Of a stretch of 64,000 nucleotides of DNA, positions 22,850 to 34,667 are shown in pieces; the first letter of the stretch is position 1; each line of letters opens with the position of its first letter. The stretch lies in NCBI GenBank assembly GCA_003254925.1, contig QANZ01007028.1, positions 86,407 through 150,406 on the forward strand. Direction: 5' to 3'. The stretch comes from Chamaecrista fasciculata (Eukaryota; Streptophyta; Magnoliopsida; Fabales; Fabaceae). The position numbers were made by a program, and so were the translations under genes. The notes below the pieces were generated by a model that did not search any database, was not told the origin of the DNA, and was given only the letters and a program-made list of their open reading frames with translations.

Positions 22850-24982
22850 GTGGAAGAAGATGATGATGATGCAGGGAAAGTCAAAGAAAGAAAGAAAAAA
22901 CAGAGGATTTTGGAGTTTCTGTAGTATGTGAAAAACAGAGTGCTCTGTTTTTTGGGGATGAAAAAAGAAGAAATCTTTGAGGGTGTTATGGAAGAGGAAG
23001 GAAGAAAGGAAGGAATTGGCATGGAGGAGAAGTGAAGGGTGGGGGATCAATTTGTAGTGCCCAAAAGTGAAAAGGTGTGTATGTCATGTAAGGAGTTTAC
23101 TTTTGGTATTTTTTTATTCTTGTTTTTTTTTTATATGTTGTTGTACACTAATATATAATTTCAGGCAACAATTTTCTTTTATTAATTATTTTTAGTCATG
23201 GAAAGAGATTTTGCGTCAGTGCCACTTGAACTTTGGTATAAATTTTTTTACCAGCTTTCCTATTCTTTTCCAAAAGAAAGCCAACAAAAGGCAAGAGCAC
23301 AATGGATTCTCTCAAATATTTCTTGATAGTGACCGCTTCTATCTCACTATCTTCTTCAGCTTCAGTTGAAAATATACAATGCTTATTTTATTTTTCGAAA
23401 AAAGAACACACACACACATATAGTCAAAACTTGGGTTCATTTATTGCTGTTGTATTCAACGGAGAACGAATTAAACTCAACCAACCATCAGCCCACAGCC
23501 TTTGAAAAGGAATGACACATAGAATAGCACAATTATTTTTATTGTTTATCCAAAATGATGGCTAGAATATTATGTGGCAAACACTATAAATAAAAACAAA
23601 AGTTAAATCCTTCACATATATAATTTATATATTTTAAATTGGTTATTAAAATAACAAGTTAATAACTCAATTTTTGAAAATATAATTTATATATTTTAAT
23701 ATTTAAAAGTTATGGATTTAATATATTTTAGTTTTGGCCATATATATATATATTTAGTTAATTTATTTTTACAAGTTAATATTTAAAAATGAATTTAAGG
23801 GATTTTTTTATAAGTGAAAGTTTAGGTAAGTTGGGTCTCGGGGACTCACTAAGACCAATTACATGCCTCCAGACTCTGAGTGTTTACAAAAGTATTTATA
23901 GATTGCTTACCAACAAGACTCTCACCTCGACAGTGAAATCGAAGTCACGACCTTTGTTAGTGAATATAAGGGATTTAGTTATATAACTTTTATGACTTTC
24001 AAGTGTTAAAATGTGATTAGACTTTTTTAAAATTGAGTTGTCAACTTATTTGTCTTTAATTTCATGACTGTGTACTCTATAATATATATATATATATATT
24101 CCTATCAAGAAATTATGACTCGTAAAATGGTTTTGTTTGTTGAATGTTGGGAAGAATTATTGTTACATGCATCAATGATTATGTTTGGAGGAAAATCTGG
24201 AGCCAGAAGAACAGAATCCCAGGCTATGACAACCTAATTTTCCAGCTTATGCATGCTTTTGAAATCAGAGGAATGATCTTTTGTATCATTGTGATTTACA
24301 TATATATATATATATTATACGTATGCATGCTACGAGAATTTTGACTTTTTAATAACTATTGAAATGAAAAAAAATAAATTCGATGTATTAAAAGACAAAT
24401 AACAGCTGGGTATATATATATTTGTGCTATGCTAACATGATTTATTTCTAGTTGTGGTATCATTAGCCCTAATAAGTAATATTTGCCTCATGAACCACTT
24501 TTGTAATGGTACGGATAGCTAATAAAAGAACACATTCAAAAGCCATTTGAAAAGGAAAGAAGTGATTCTGCACTCCACTAACTCACTCATTTACTAGTGT
24601 CGGCTACGATTATAATTAACCTTTGAATCTTACAAATTTTTTTTTTAAATTTTTTTGGCTCAATGAAAAACTGTCTCCTCTCCTTCACTTACATTGTAAC
24701 AAAGCACAAAACAAATGGGGTAGATACCTAAATTAGTGACCTACTTAAAAGGTTCAAGTGTCCCCTATGCAACTTTATTAATTTATTACGTAAGCAAGAT
24801 TTGAGAAGACTAAAAATATGGGATCGAATTATATATAGTTAAATCATAGTATTTGAATACTTTTATTATGAATCAAAGAAATAAAATTGGGGAAACAAAT
24901 ATGGATCGGAGGACTGGAGTGCTGTCTGTCACTCTTTTCATAAATATAAATTTTATAAGATTTTTGTTCAATTTAAAAAATA
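22850..24982. other. FAF promoter side and intergenic DNA
   Basis: Bases 22850-23100 are the leader and promoter of the minus-strand FAF gene. Beyond, the DNA is AT-rich with TA microsatellites (24081-24100, 24299-24314). A dispersed repeat copy lies at 23829-23911. Nothing coding was recognised. Confidence 0.5.
23829..23911. repeat. Dispersed repeat, copy 2 (possible SINE remnant)
   Basis: Counterpart of 17251-17334. On the minus strand just upstream, the words GGTCGTGACTTCGATTTCAC (23935-23954) loosely resemble a B box, which is why a SINE origin is considered; an A box was not convincing. Confidence 0.5.
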
Positions 24983-26090
24983 GGTTAAATGGTCATTTTG
25001 GTCCTAAATGTATGTCTTAATATTCATTTTGGTTCATTATGGGTCCGTTTGGTAGTAGAGTAGGTATGTAAAGGAAAGGGTTTTACAAGGGAAAGATTGT
25101 GAGGGAAAGGAAAAGTAGTTGAGGGAATGTAAAGTAGGTAAAGATTGAAAGTGTTTGGTATAAAAAGGTAGGGGAGGGAAAGTAAAATAGATATAAAAAG
25201 AAAATGACAAAAATGCCCTTCCCACAACCATTACAAGACCACCGGCGCCGCCACCCACCGCCGCCGTCCACCGCCGTACACGGTTGCCGTCGCCGCCATC
25301 AACCGCCGCCCACGGTGGCCGGAGCCGCCGTACACGGTGGTCGCCGCCGCCGTACACGGTGGTCGCCACCGCCGTCCGCCGCCGGCCACCGTCAGGGGAA
25401 GAAGATGGGATGGAGTGATAGGGGCAAATTAGGAATTCTACCATAATTCCCTAGGTAGACTTGGATTACATCAGAAATGTGAAGTAAAGAAAAATGGTCT
25501 ATGTAATGTAAATCTCTTTACGTTGTAATCCACTTTACATAGCTCAAATTACCATACCAAACACATGAAATTATTGAAATCCGTACCCTTTTACATTGTA
25601 AATCCCAATTCACTCCTACCAAACGGAGCCTATGTTGTTCAAAATGTTCAAATTGGTCTTAAATGTTTGCAAAATGTTTCATTGTGGTTCCAAACTATTG
25701 AATATGACTTGTTTCAAGTTCAAATGTGACGAGTTTAGAACTATATAATGTTCTCAAAAAGTACTTTCTCTATCTAGTTGGGACTACCAGCAAGCGAGGG
25801 TCAAATCGGTCCAAAAATAGACCGTTCGTTTCATGGTCAAACAATCAAAAGTTGATCATATCTCTTTCGCTTCAAATTCGAATGCGACGAATTTAGAGCT
25901 ATGAATTCCTCTTAACAAGTCCTTTGTACTTGAAATGGGAGACGAGAAAAATATTAAAATGAAGCATTTTAATATTTAGGACCAAAATGAATCATTTTGC
26001 CAACATTTAGGACCAATTTGAACATTTTAAAACATAATGGACTAAAATAAACATTAAGGCATACATTTAGGACCAAAATATCCCTTGGCC
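24983..26090. mobile_element. Mutator-like foldback MITE, split by a second MITE
   Basis: Ends read GGTTAAATGGTCATTTTGG on the left and, complemented, GGCCAAGGGATATTTTGG on the right. They are flanked by a perfect 9-base repeat TAAAAAATA at 24974-24982 and 26091-26099. Inner arms match over about 100 bases (TCCTAAATGTATG, GTTCAAATTGG, CAAAATG). The left arm is interrupted at 25041-25630 by another element. Without that insert the element is about 515 bp. It has no transposase. Confidence 0.92.
25041..25630. mobile_element. Nested MITE with GGGTCCGTTTGGTAG termini
   Basis: The left end GGGTCCGTTTGGTAG and the complemented right end GGCTCCGTTTGGTAG differ at one base. TAT flanks both sides (25038-25040, 25631-25633) and fits a 3-base target duplication. 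The unoccupied site is shown by the partner arm of the host element, which reads straight through. The centre (25236-25392) is a GC-rich array of CCGCCG and GTACACGGTGGTCGCC units, unlike any surrounding DNA. No transposase frame; the open frames here are low-complexity artefacts. Confidence 0.88.
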
Positions 26091-26099
26091 TAAAAAATA

Positions 26100-28810
26100 T
26101 ATAAAAGAGAGGCAAACAGAAAACACTGAAATGCTCTCCATATCATCATCACCCAAAAGAATTACTAATTATAGTAAACGTTTAATCTAATATATATTAC
26201 CTTCCAAAATAGACTCACATAGAGAGTGTGACACACACACATATATGTATATATATATATATATACATACATATAAATATATATCAGAGAGAAGTAGTGG
26301 TGCCAGCTTTTTGCTTTAATTTGCCAATGGTTTATTCAACCTATTATAACTCAACAAAATCTTACTTTATTTGCAGGGAAAGTTATATATACTAGGGGCT
26401 TTGCGTGCCCTAATGGGCACGCAAATATGTATGTAGAATAAATAAGGGACTAAATTGTTAACTTAGTAAAGAAAGAGAGACCAAATAGTAAATTTTCTCT
26501 TATTTTTAATTTCATAGACTATAGTTTTAAACATGGACGACCAGAAAGGGGTGGAGCCATATAATATAAGATATATACACACATAATTTATAGCAGTTGG
26601 TTGCCTTTTCTGTAAGTAAGAATACATTATATATATTATGTGTGTTTTGTAGTGGTTTCAAACAAACAGTATTATATTTATATATATAAGATTAGTCTAT
26701 ATGATGAAAGTTATTGCATTCATATTCATACAACAAATTATGTAGCTTAATATCATCTATGCATATTATCTAATGGTAATGAGCAATAAAAATTAAAGTA
26801 ACCCTGCTGAATAAGTAAACTACATACTTTTCTAAAAATTTAAAATTCTGCCCCCAAAAATATAAAGTTACAAAGTTGTCTAAAGAAAGCAAAGTAAATT
26901 TCATATTATAAATAATATTGACTAAAAATTAATTAAATAATTTAACGGATAATTTAGTCATAAAAGTATAAATTTTTTATAGAAATTAAAAAAAAAATAT
27001 TAATATTATAATAAAGATACAAACTAGTACAAAACAATTAGTTATTTTCAATTTTATGCTAAATGGAAAACAGTTTCCCAATTGTTTGTAAAGTTCATTA
27101 ATTTGGAGTAATTGGACAAACATATTTATAAAATCATAAATATGAAAATATAATTACCATAAAGTTTTGGGATTAAAACCTAAATATATGACAAGTTATA
27201 GAGACAAGTTTGACAAGACATCATTTTCATATGACATATTTTTGCAATAAAATAAGATATTGCATCTTAGACTAATCCCTACTATATGTTATGAAACTTA
27301 CATACTCAGTTTTTTCAAAGTGAATACATCAATAAGTATTTGGTGTAGTACTTCCATCTAAAAATTAAATGATGGAACAGGTGTCAAGCTTTAATAAGAT
27401 ATACATGTATGCTGAATATTTCGTAAAAAAACAAAAATCGAGATGAAGATATATATCTTCTTAAAGCCTGACACTTGTTTCGTCATTTTGAATGTGGAGA
27501 CTTGAGAATTGAGATGAAAACAAAGATAATCAGAAACAAAGAAAATTATAAAAATCGTGGCTTAGCTGTGTGACCTGGAAGATAATGTAAACAAAAAATG
27601 ACAAATATATATAAAAACATTTGCATGCTTACTATATATATATATCCCAAGTCAAAGTATGGTGTAATCAAAAAAAGTCAAAGTATGAGCCATGATGTGC
27701 ATCCTTCCCAGAATGTTTCTTTTTACGGTTTACTTTCCATTTTGAGACACTACGTGGGTTCCTCCTTTACACATGCCAGTGCGTTCGCATGTTACCATTT
27801 TTGGTCGTATTTGGTTCCAAGCTCCCATTTACAACTAAGCAATGTACATCACTTTCATTAAAATATCACAACAACGTACGTAACAACTATATAATAACTA
27901 ACAATTTCTCATATATTGTCCACAAGAACCCTTCTTGTTCTCAAAGGCATTTTTGAAGAATTTCGAAACAACGTGGCTACGCCCCGACCTCTCTATATTT
28001 TACAATAATGCAAATTATAGATAATATATATTTAACGTATATATTGGCACGCACCAAACTTTTGACGGTGATTATAGTCATTTGAATGATCCATGACTTT
28101 AATTTTCTCAAGGAATTAATTATATATATATATATAATTTCTTCTTCATAACTATTAATAGGATATATATTTAAAGTAAATAAACAAATGTTTACCTAAT
28201 TTCCGTAAATATTCGTATTCTTCATACGATTTTGTCCTTTAAAAGCCATAAACCCAGCTATGACTACCTCATGACCACTTGATTATTAGAAGAGAAATTA
28301 AAGAATGAGTTAGCATCAGAATCCATATTGTTAAATTTATTAAAATGCACGTTCTTTAGTTTTGTTTCTAGGTAGTGGAGAATCTACAAGTAAAGGATAC
28401 ATATATGATATATACATACGTCAAGTCGTGAAGCACACTTTTGGCCTTAAGTGAAGCAAAAGGTTACTTAGGGTTTCAAGTAGCTCCCCAATAATTTTAT
28501 AACCCTAGCTACCTATGCACCTATATATATATATAGAGAACCTACCAACTTTGTAGGGAAGGACAAGAGAATCCAATTCAGAGCTCACACAAGCAGCTAA
28601 TTAAACAAAGGCAAAATTTTTATGTCCCCCTGGATCTGCCTATCTTTTTGACCCATGTGTCATGCCACCTTTCCCATAATCGATCATCATCACATTCAAA
28701 CAAACAAATAAGGATAAATTATCAATTTAGTCCCTATATTATATATATATATGGGCATTGATATTTTAGTCCTTTAATTTTGGAAAAAAAGTAATTTTAA
28801 TATTGAAAAC
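26100..28810. other. Intergenic DNA, no gene seen
   Basis: AT-rich with TA microsatellites (for example 26246-26265). The 27640-27870 part is less AT-rich but gives no recognisable protein. A short perfect hairpin built on ACAAGAACCCTTCTTGTTC is at about 27921-27940. The words at 28710-28800 resemble one arm of a 'TTTAGTCCC' foldback element. Confidence 0.45.
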
Positions 28811-29142
28811 TGTAGAAATGCCTAACTCACCCTAAAAGAGCTTTCAAGGGAGAGTGTTGCCTCATATTATATATAGAGTTAGAAGTTTATTTAACCAAAC
28901 AATGTGAGACTTCTACATGCTCTCCTCACGCCCGACATTAGGAGCGTGAAGCCAACGAGTTATTCCTAAGGCAACCCACTGTAAGACTCATTCATCCCAC
29001 ATGTCAAACCAGGCTCTGATACCATGTAGAAATACCTAATTCACCCTAAAAAAGCTCTCAAAAGGAAAAGATTGCCTCATATTATATTATATATAGAGTT
29101 AGAAGTTTAATTTCTTTAACCAACCAATGTGAGACTTCTACA
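28811..29142 (-). mobile_element. TRIM-type miniature LTR retrotransposon
   Basis: Two direct repeats of 107 and 118 bp (28811-28917 and 29025-29142) each begin TGTAGAAAT and end ACTTCTACA (TG...CA). About 107 bp separates them. Next to the right repeat, read on the minus strand, is TGGTATCAGAGCC, the complement of the initiator tRNA-Met 3' end, so this is the primer-binding site. A purine-rich stretch (GTGAGGAGAGCA) abuts the other repeat. The element therefore lies on the minus strand, looks structurally whole, and encodes nothing. No target duplication was clear. The two LTRs differ at several positions and by an indel, so it is not very recent. Confidence 0.88.
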
Positions 29143-30600
29143 TATATAATGACTAGCTACTTGTTGAAATTTATTGTTTTTAGAGATTGAGCTAATCAAT
29201 AATTATATCTACAATTATAATAATTAACTTAATTTGTACGTGATTTTTATATTTTTCTTAAAATAAATTTTGCATAATTAATATTTTTTTTTCATAGTAT
29301 GTTATGGTTTTATTATAAAAACTAAAAACAAACGTCAGAGCTAGAAAACTTTCCCCTTCATTCTTCCCCACGTTACGTTCATATTCTGTGTACCTATAGC
29401 CATATATCTAGGTCTTCCTTTTCAACTTGTAAAATTAATTAGTAACTAATAAGAGTGTAAGACTGCCATGTAGCCCATGCAAACATGACGTATGTCAACC
29501 AATTGATTAATAATGGTAATATAGTATCAAGTTATTAATTGATTTCAAGATTAGTGAATTAAACTTTATGCACATCGAGCCCATATATGAAAGGCTTTTA
29601 ATTAAGGACCTATAGGCTATAGTTGAAGATTAGCTTTACAGACAGTGATTGGTACTTCTCAAGTACAAATATTCAGTCATTCTAGCTAATCTCTACTGGC
29701 ATACGTGCATCATGCATCACAACCACAACATGCATGGTTCTTCATTATATTAACTAATAATGTAAGATCAACTTTAGTTATTAGTTAATTACAATCTTTT
29801 TGTTCTAAGGGGTGATTTGTTAGGAGTTCCAGCTTTTGGGCGTACTAGTTGGGAATAATTAAATTGCCAGTGATAGAGAATAATATATAATCGTATCAAA
29901 TTTATAAATACTAAAATGCAGAGACAAGTTAATTATCATAGAAAAGGAAAATTAAATTAGACAATAAGGCATTAAAAATGAGCATCGATCCTGTTAGTAT
30001 TGTGAATACTGAAGACGTAATATTGTTTGAAAATAATTTGTGATAAATTAATTTCTTGCCTCTTCGACTCTTCGTTCTTTATTTTTTTTTCTTTTTTCAA
30101 GGGAGGAAAAGATACCTAGCTAGAATCGGTACAAATTATGAGTTTCGCCATAAACATAGGAACACTTGGAAATTGAATAAGTATATAGTATATCTTAATA
30201 AATAATAAATAACACCATATATATATAATAGCAACTTTTGTTACAGAAAGCAGAAGCTATTAATTAGCTTGGTGTAGTACTGATGATGCAGCTTTATTCC
30301 GAAAGTTTCGCATCTGGTCTCGATCGATGTAATGCTTAAATTAAAAGAGTAAATAATATAATGCATAAGTTTCTTTACATTAAACTGTGTTATCCTGAAT
30401 TGTCTTTGCCAACCCTCGAGCTGAGGTTCGGATTTCGGATGTGAAACTCGTAATTGATAATGTAATTACTTAATTAGTTACTATATGAGATATTACCAAT
30501 ACATGATACATGCATGTGTATTCTTTAGTACTTAATTCAAATTTTTGGAGTAGGTAAGTAGTGATGAATTGGGATAACGTGAAGAGTTTACTATACCTAA
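29143..30600. other. Intergenic DNA, no gene seen
   Basis: AT-rich and unstructured to the eye. Short palindromes such as AGAAGCTATTAATTAGCTT near 30251 were noted but give no convincing miRNA precursor. Confidence 0.45.
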
Positions 30601-32115
30601 GGGTATTCAAAGGTTGCATTGGGTTAAATTTAAGACGGGTTGATTCGGCTTCACTATTTTATTCCATAGGTTGAGTTGGATTAGACTAAAAATATTTTTT
30701 TTCACTTTGGTCCCTCTTAATTTTATTCCTCAATTCGGTCCTTCAAATTTGTTTTTGAGGGATAAATTGAAAATAAAAATTTATAAATAGATTAAATTGT
30801 AGAAATAATATTATTTGAGAGATCAAAATATAATTTTAATTAAATAAAATTTAATTTTTTATTTTCTATTTTTGCTAGCTGATGAATTTGGTTGAGTTGA
30901 AGGAACTCAAAATCTTAAAACCTGCAACCCAACCAAACCATAGCGGTTCAAATTTTTGAACCCAAACTAACCTGTCAAATGTTAGCTCAACCTAAACTAG
31001 CGGATTAAAAATTCTCTCTCCTCCGAAATTGCTCAGCTAGGGTTTCTCAACCAAAGTACTCGTCGGCTCTTCGTCTCCTTCGAGGGGTTGTTGGGGGGTG
31101 CCCTCCATGGCGCATCCGGTGTCGGCTCCGGCTTCAACTTCGGCGACGACGGCTCCGACGTCGCTGTGGACGACTCCGACGGCGGCTCCGGCTTCGGTAC
31201 CCACAGTCCCTCCTCTTTTTTCTGTTTTCTTTGTTTGGGTTTTTTGTTGGTGGTGGAATCAGTAAGGGGAGTTTTGGAGAGGCTTTTCTTTCTGTGTCCC
31301 ATTTTCTGGTGGCATGTCTGAAACCTCTCCTTCTCCCCTTTGGTTTTCCACACCTCTAAGTCCTCCTTCCTCTAGGGAAGGTTTTCCTTTATTTGGTCAT
31401 TTTTTTTCTGGGTTTGGTAGAACAATCTTCGTCCAGATCTGCAACTTTGAAGGAAATTCTTATAAAATCCTCTTAAAAGTTGATCAGAGGTTGGGCTTTA
31501 ATGTCTTTTTTCTTCTTTGTTGTATCTTTGGCGGAGATTTGTTAGGGTTTTAGTCTGGTATTTTGATTTCTTCAGCCCTTGTGCCTAGAAGTGTGTTACT
31601 GTTATTTTTTTGGCTTGAAGGTTGCGGGAGAATCTTCTGTCCTCCTGTTTGTGGGGAATGTTTCTCCCTTTCATTAGGAAAGATGTATTCTCTTTTGGTC
31701 TGTTGTTATCTTTAGATCTACTCTTGGGGCAAAGTTTGAAGAAGGAAACGAGCAAGAAGATGGTTCTCTCATAGAGAGATTTGAGGTGTGTTGCCTCTTT
31801 GTGATATCTTCCAAGTTTTCTTTGTTCTTCTGTTTTTTAGTGGATCTGAAGGTTGTATAGGAGATCCAATTTTATCTGCTTTCTCCTTAGGTGTGTTGCC
31901 TAGGTTTGCTTTTCTTCTCCTATACTTTGATGTATTCTGATCTATGGAGCGTAAGGCCTTGTGTTCATTGATAGATATGAGCCTTGTTTGGTCTCCATTG
32001 TTGTATGGCCTTGTGCCATTATGTTCAATGAAGGTATTTCATTTCTGACCAAAAAAAAAAACTAGCGGATTGAATTGGATTTGCCAAATTCTTCGTTGAA
32101 CCCACTAAACACTCT
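30601..32115. mobile_element. Old inverted-repeat element containing a LINE copy
   Basis: The left side (AAGGGTATTCAAAGG, then words such as GGGTTGATTCGG) and right side (GTTGAACCCACTAAACACTC) are weakly inverted, and the interior has AACCCAACC/GGGTTGAG words in both orientations, as in plant hAT-type MITEs. No clean target duplication. It is split by the LINE copy at 31007-32058. Confidence 0.45.
31007..32058 (+). mobile_element. Short LINE-type retroposon with poly-A tail and target duplication
   Basis: The insert ends in an A run (32051-32061) after GGTATTTCATTTCTGACC, the style of 3' end seen in plant L1 LINEs. A 13-base repeat AAACTAGCGGATT flanks it (30994-31006 and 32059-32071, the A's being shared with the tail). 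The first 250 bases are GC-rich, with CGGCTCCGGCTTC-type repeats, as in a 5' leader/ORF1 start. No reverse transcriptase is present, so the copy is internally deleted or a non-autonomous derivative. The near-perfect target duplication suggests a recent insertion. Confidence 0.82.
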
Positions 32116-32773
32116 TATTATTACCTAGTTTAATTAAATTTAGGCGAGATATATATTGTTCCTATTGATGCTTGCAAAGAATGATCTATAATTCTATATA
32201 TATAAATAGAGATAATCAAAATATTCATATTGGGGTTAGAAAGTTATTTTTATATATAAAAATATAATAATTTAAAACTTTATATAGAAAATGTAAAATC
32301 ACAAATATCTTTTATACATTGAAAAAATGTAATAGTATATCTATATTTATAATTTACTTTTTTATTTTTAATAGCTATGTATAGATGCAAAAAAAAAATA
32401 ATGAAAATAGGTTTTATATTAATAGAAAAATATTTATTTTAAAATTTCTTTGAATTTAAATTTGAGTATAGAAATTTGATTATTCATAAGATTTGAAATT
32501 TAAATTAATTTTGATATCCATTCATTTTCAGGGAAGGATCAAACTATAGTAGTCTACATGTACCTTATTCATCAATCATAATCATCCGGTCTTTAGCAAA
32601 TTCCAGTTCAATCGGGGCAATCTATAGAAGGGGTCCTATGTGAAGTAGCTCTACTATTTAAGTTATAAGTTAGTAGTAAAATAATGAAGAAAAATGTGAG
32701 TAGAAGGTGTAACTCTAACGGACCCGGATCCTTTGCATTCAAAGGATCCTCTAGAGTCTTCTACACTTGCCTA

Positions 32774-33403
32774 CCTCAGCAAAATGCAGATGAAACGTTG
32801 TGTTTCATAAAATGAGGTCGCCACATGACATGATCTTAACAGTGAGCATTAAATCTGACATAAAAACTATTGATGCAGAGAATTCCAAAGAAACCCAATT
32901 CAAAGGATTCAATTTTAACTGTAACCGGTTGAATGAGGTTAATGGGAGTATTTGCAGGGACGTTAAATACTAAGAGACGTGAGATTTGAATGTTTTCAAA
33001 GATTTTAGAATTCTTCGAAATTTGTACTCCCCAAATTTCAAAAGCTAATTGATTAATTAGAATATAGCGCGAATTCAGAATCCCACACCTCAGCAAAATG
33101 CAGATGAAACGTTGTGTTTCATTAAATAAGGTCGCCACGTGACATGATCTTAACAGGGAGCACTAAATCCGACGTAAAAATTATTGATGCAGAGAATTCC
33201 AAAGAAACCAAATTCAAAGGATTCAATTTCAACTGTAACCGGTTGAATGAGGTTAATGGGAGTATTTGCAGGGACGTTAAATACTAAGAGATATGAGATT
33301 TGAATGTTTTCAAAGATTTTAGAATTCTTCGAAATTTGTACTCCACAAATTTCAAAACTTAATTGATTAATTAGAATATAGTGCGAATTCAGAATTCCAC
33401 ACC
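32774..33403. repeat. 314-bp tandem duplication
   Basis: Copy 1 at 32774-33087 and copy 2 at 33088-33403 are about 95% identical by eye. Both run from CCTCAGCAAAATGCAGATG to GAATTCAGAAT..CCACACC. They contain no supported reading frame. Copy 2 has CACGTGACATGAT where copy 1 has CACATGACATGAT. The unit does not match any other segment in the window and its nature is unknown. Confidence 0.95.
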
Positions 33404-34667
33404 GTTAATTGTGTCTAGCGTGCCTAGCATTTATAAACTAGCATTTATAAAATCTCTTAATTAATTTGAACCATATTACCGATGTGTTAAGTAATTAATG
33501 GTTAAATTTATCAAATTAAGATAAAAAAAATTTATATTAAGTTCCTTATATCCTTTCTATCAAGTTCCTCCAGTCACAAGTTTTAATTACATTCTCTCTT
33601 CAATGATTGGTCATGCAAAAAGTGGTGTTTAATATTCTCTCTATCATGATTAGTTATGTATAAAATTTTTGCCACATGTCAAATGTCGATTGAAAAACTT
33701 GATATCAACGATATAAGAAACTTGATATAAGTTTTGTCCTTAAGATAATCAATTAATCATAAGTCAAAATAGTAACCACTCCACACTAATTACTTCAATG
33801 AACCCATAATATGATGAAAGAAATATTATTCATTTGAACAAAATGGGTAACTACTGTTGATGTCAAACATTATTTCATTAATTAGCATATATAAGAATAA
33901 CATACCAGTCAACATTTTTTTTACTACGTTACTGCTCTTCAACTACATATAAATTGTAAATTTTCTTCTCTCAAATTACAATTTTTGCAGTACATATTAA
34001 TAATATATATATTGTTGATTGATTTATCTATACTAATGAACCCGTTCATCCATCCTCGAGGCTCAAGCAATGAGAGGAGAATTTGCAGCCAGAAAGCTTT
34101 GGTTTTCGTCACACAATATTGTTGCTTGTCTTCGGTATCGTATATATAATCCCTCTATCATCATAAAATATTTACATTATATTACTCTTAATTTCTCTCC
34201 TACATTTTTTAGGATTGAATGTTTATTCGTATGTTTAATTTACCTGTAAATTTCTGAGGTTGCTAGAAATTTTGTTATATTGAAATATATAGATTAGCAT
34301 TTTTGACTTTTTCCTTCTTCAAAACAAAAGACATTGAAAGGGAGGGGCATCATCTGCAACTTGTATACAATTAAAAAAAAAATGATACATAACAAAAAAT
34401 TGACACATAAATATTGAGTCAAAGTTGATGGCGTAATTGAAACTAACTTTCACATTGGGGCATAACTGACACAAATAAAACGTTAGTGGCATAACTATAA
34501 ATAACCGCAAACGTTAGAGGCACGAAATGGTCTTTTACAAAAAAAAATATTTAAAATGTTGGTCACATAAATTTATATAATCTATTATTGTTATTTGCCA
34601 AAACCAAAGCCATCATCATTGTTATTAGTTATTACAACCCCTGCCATTCTTGTTGTTAAACTTGTCT
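33404..34667. other. Intergenic DNA with a one-armed MITE relic
   Basis: Bases 34370-34540 repeat the wording of one arm of the Mutator-like MITE at 20010-20505 (GCATAACTGACACAAATAAA, CGCAAACGTTAG, AAATGGTCTTTTAC). The remainder is AT-rich without recognised features. Confidence 0.55.

Noticed and set aside
22850-23050. Extended N-terminus of the FAF frame (67 extra residues)
   Set aside because: Low-complexity Phe/Ile/Leu sequence not found in the family; the internal Met starts the conserved SCLESQLVES motif.
25037-25446. Arg/Gly/Pro-rich open frames on both strands
   Set aside because: They come from a GC-rich array inside a MITE.
30240-30330. Possible microRNA precursor (contains GATGATGCAGC and small palindromes)
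   Set aside because: No match to a known mature miRNA and no good 80-200 base hairpin was seen.
30601-32115. 8-base target duplication for the old element around the LINE
   Set aside because: Candidate flanks (ACTATACC and TTATTACC) match at only half the positions.
32836-33138. 100-codon minus-strand open frame
   Set aside because: It crosses the junction of a non-coding tandem repeat and is not kept in both units.
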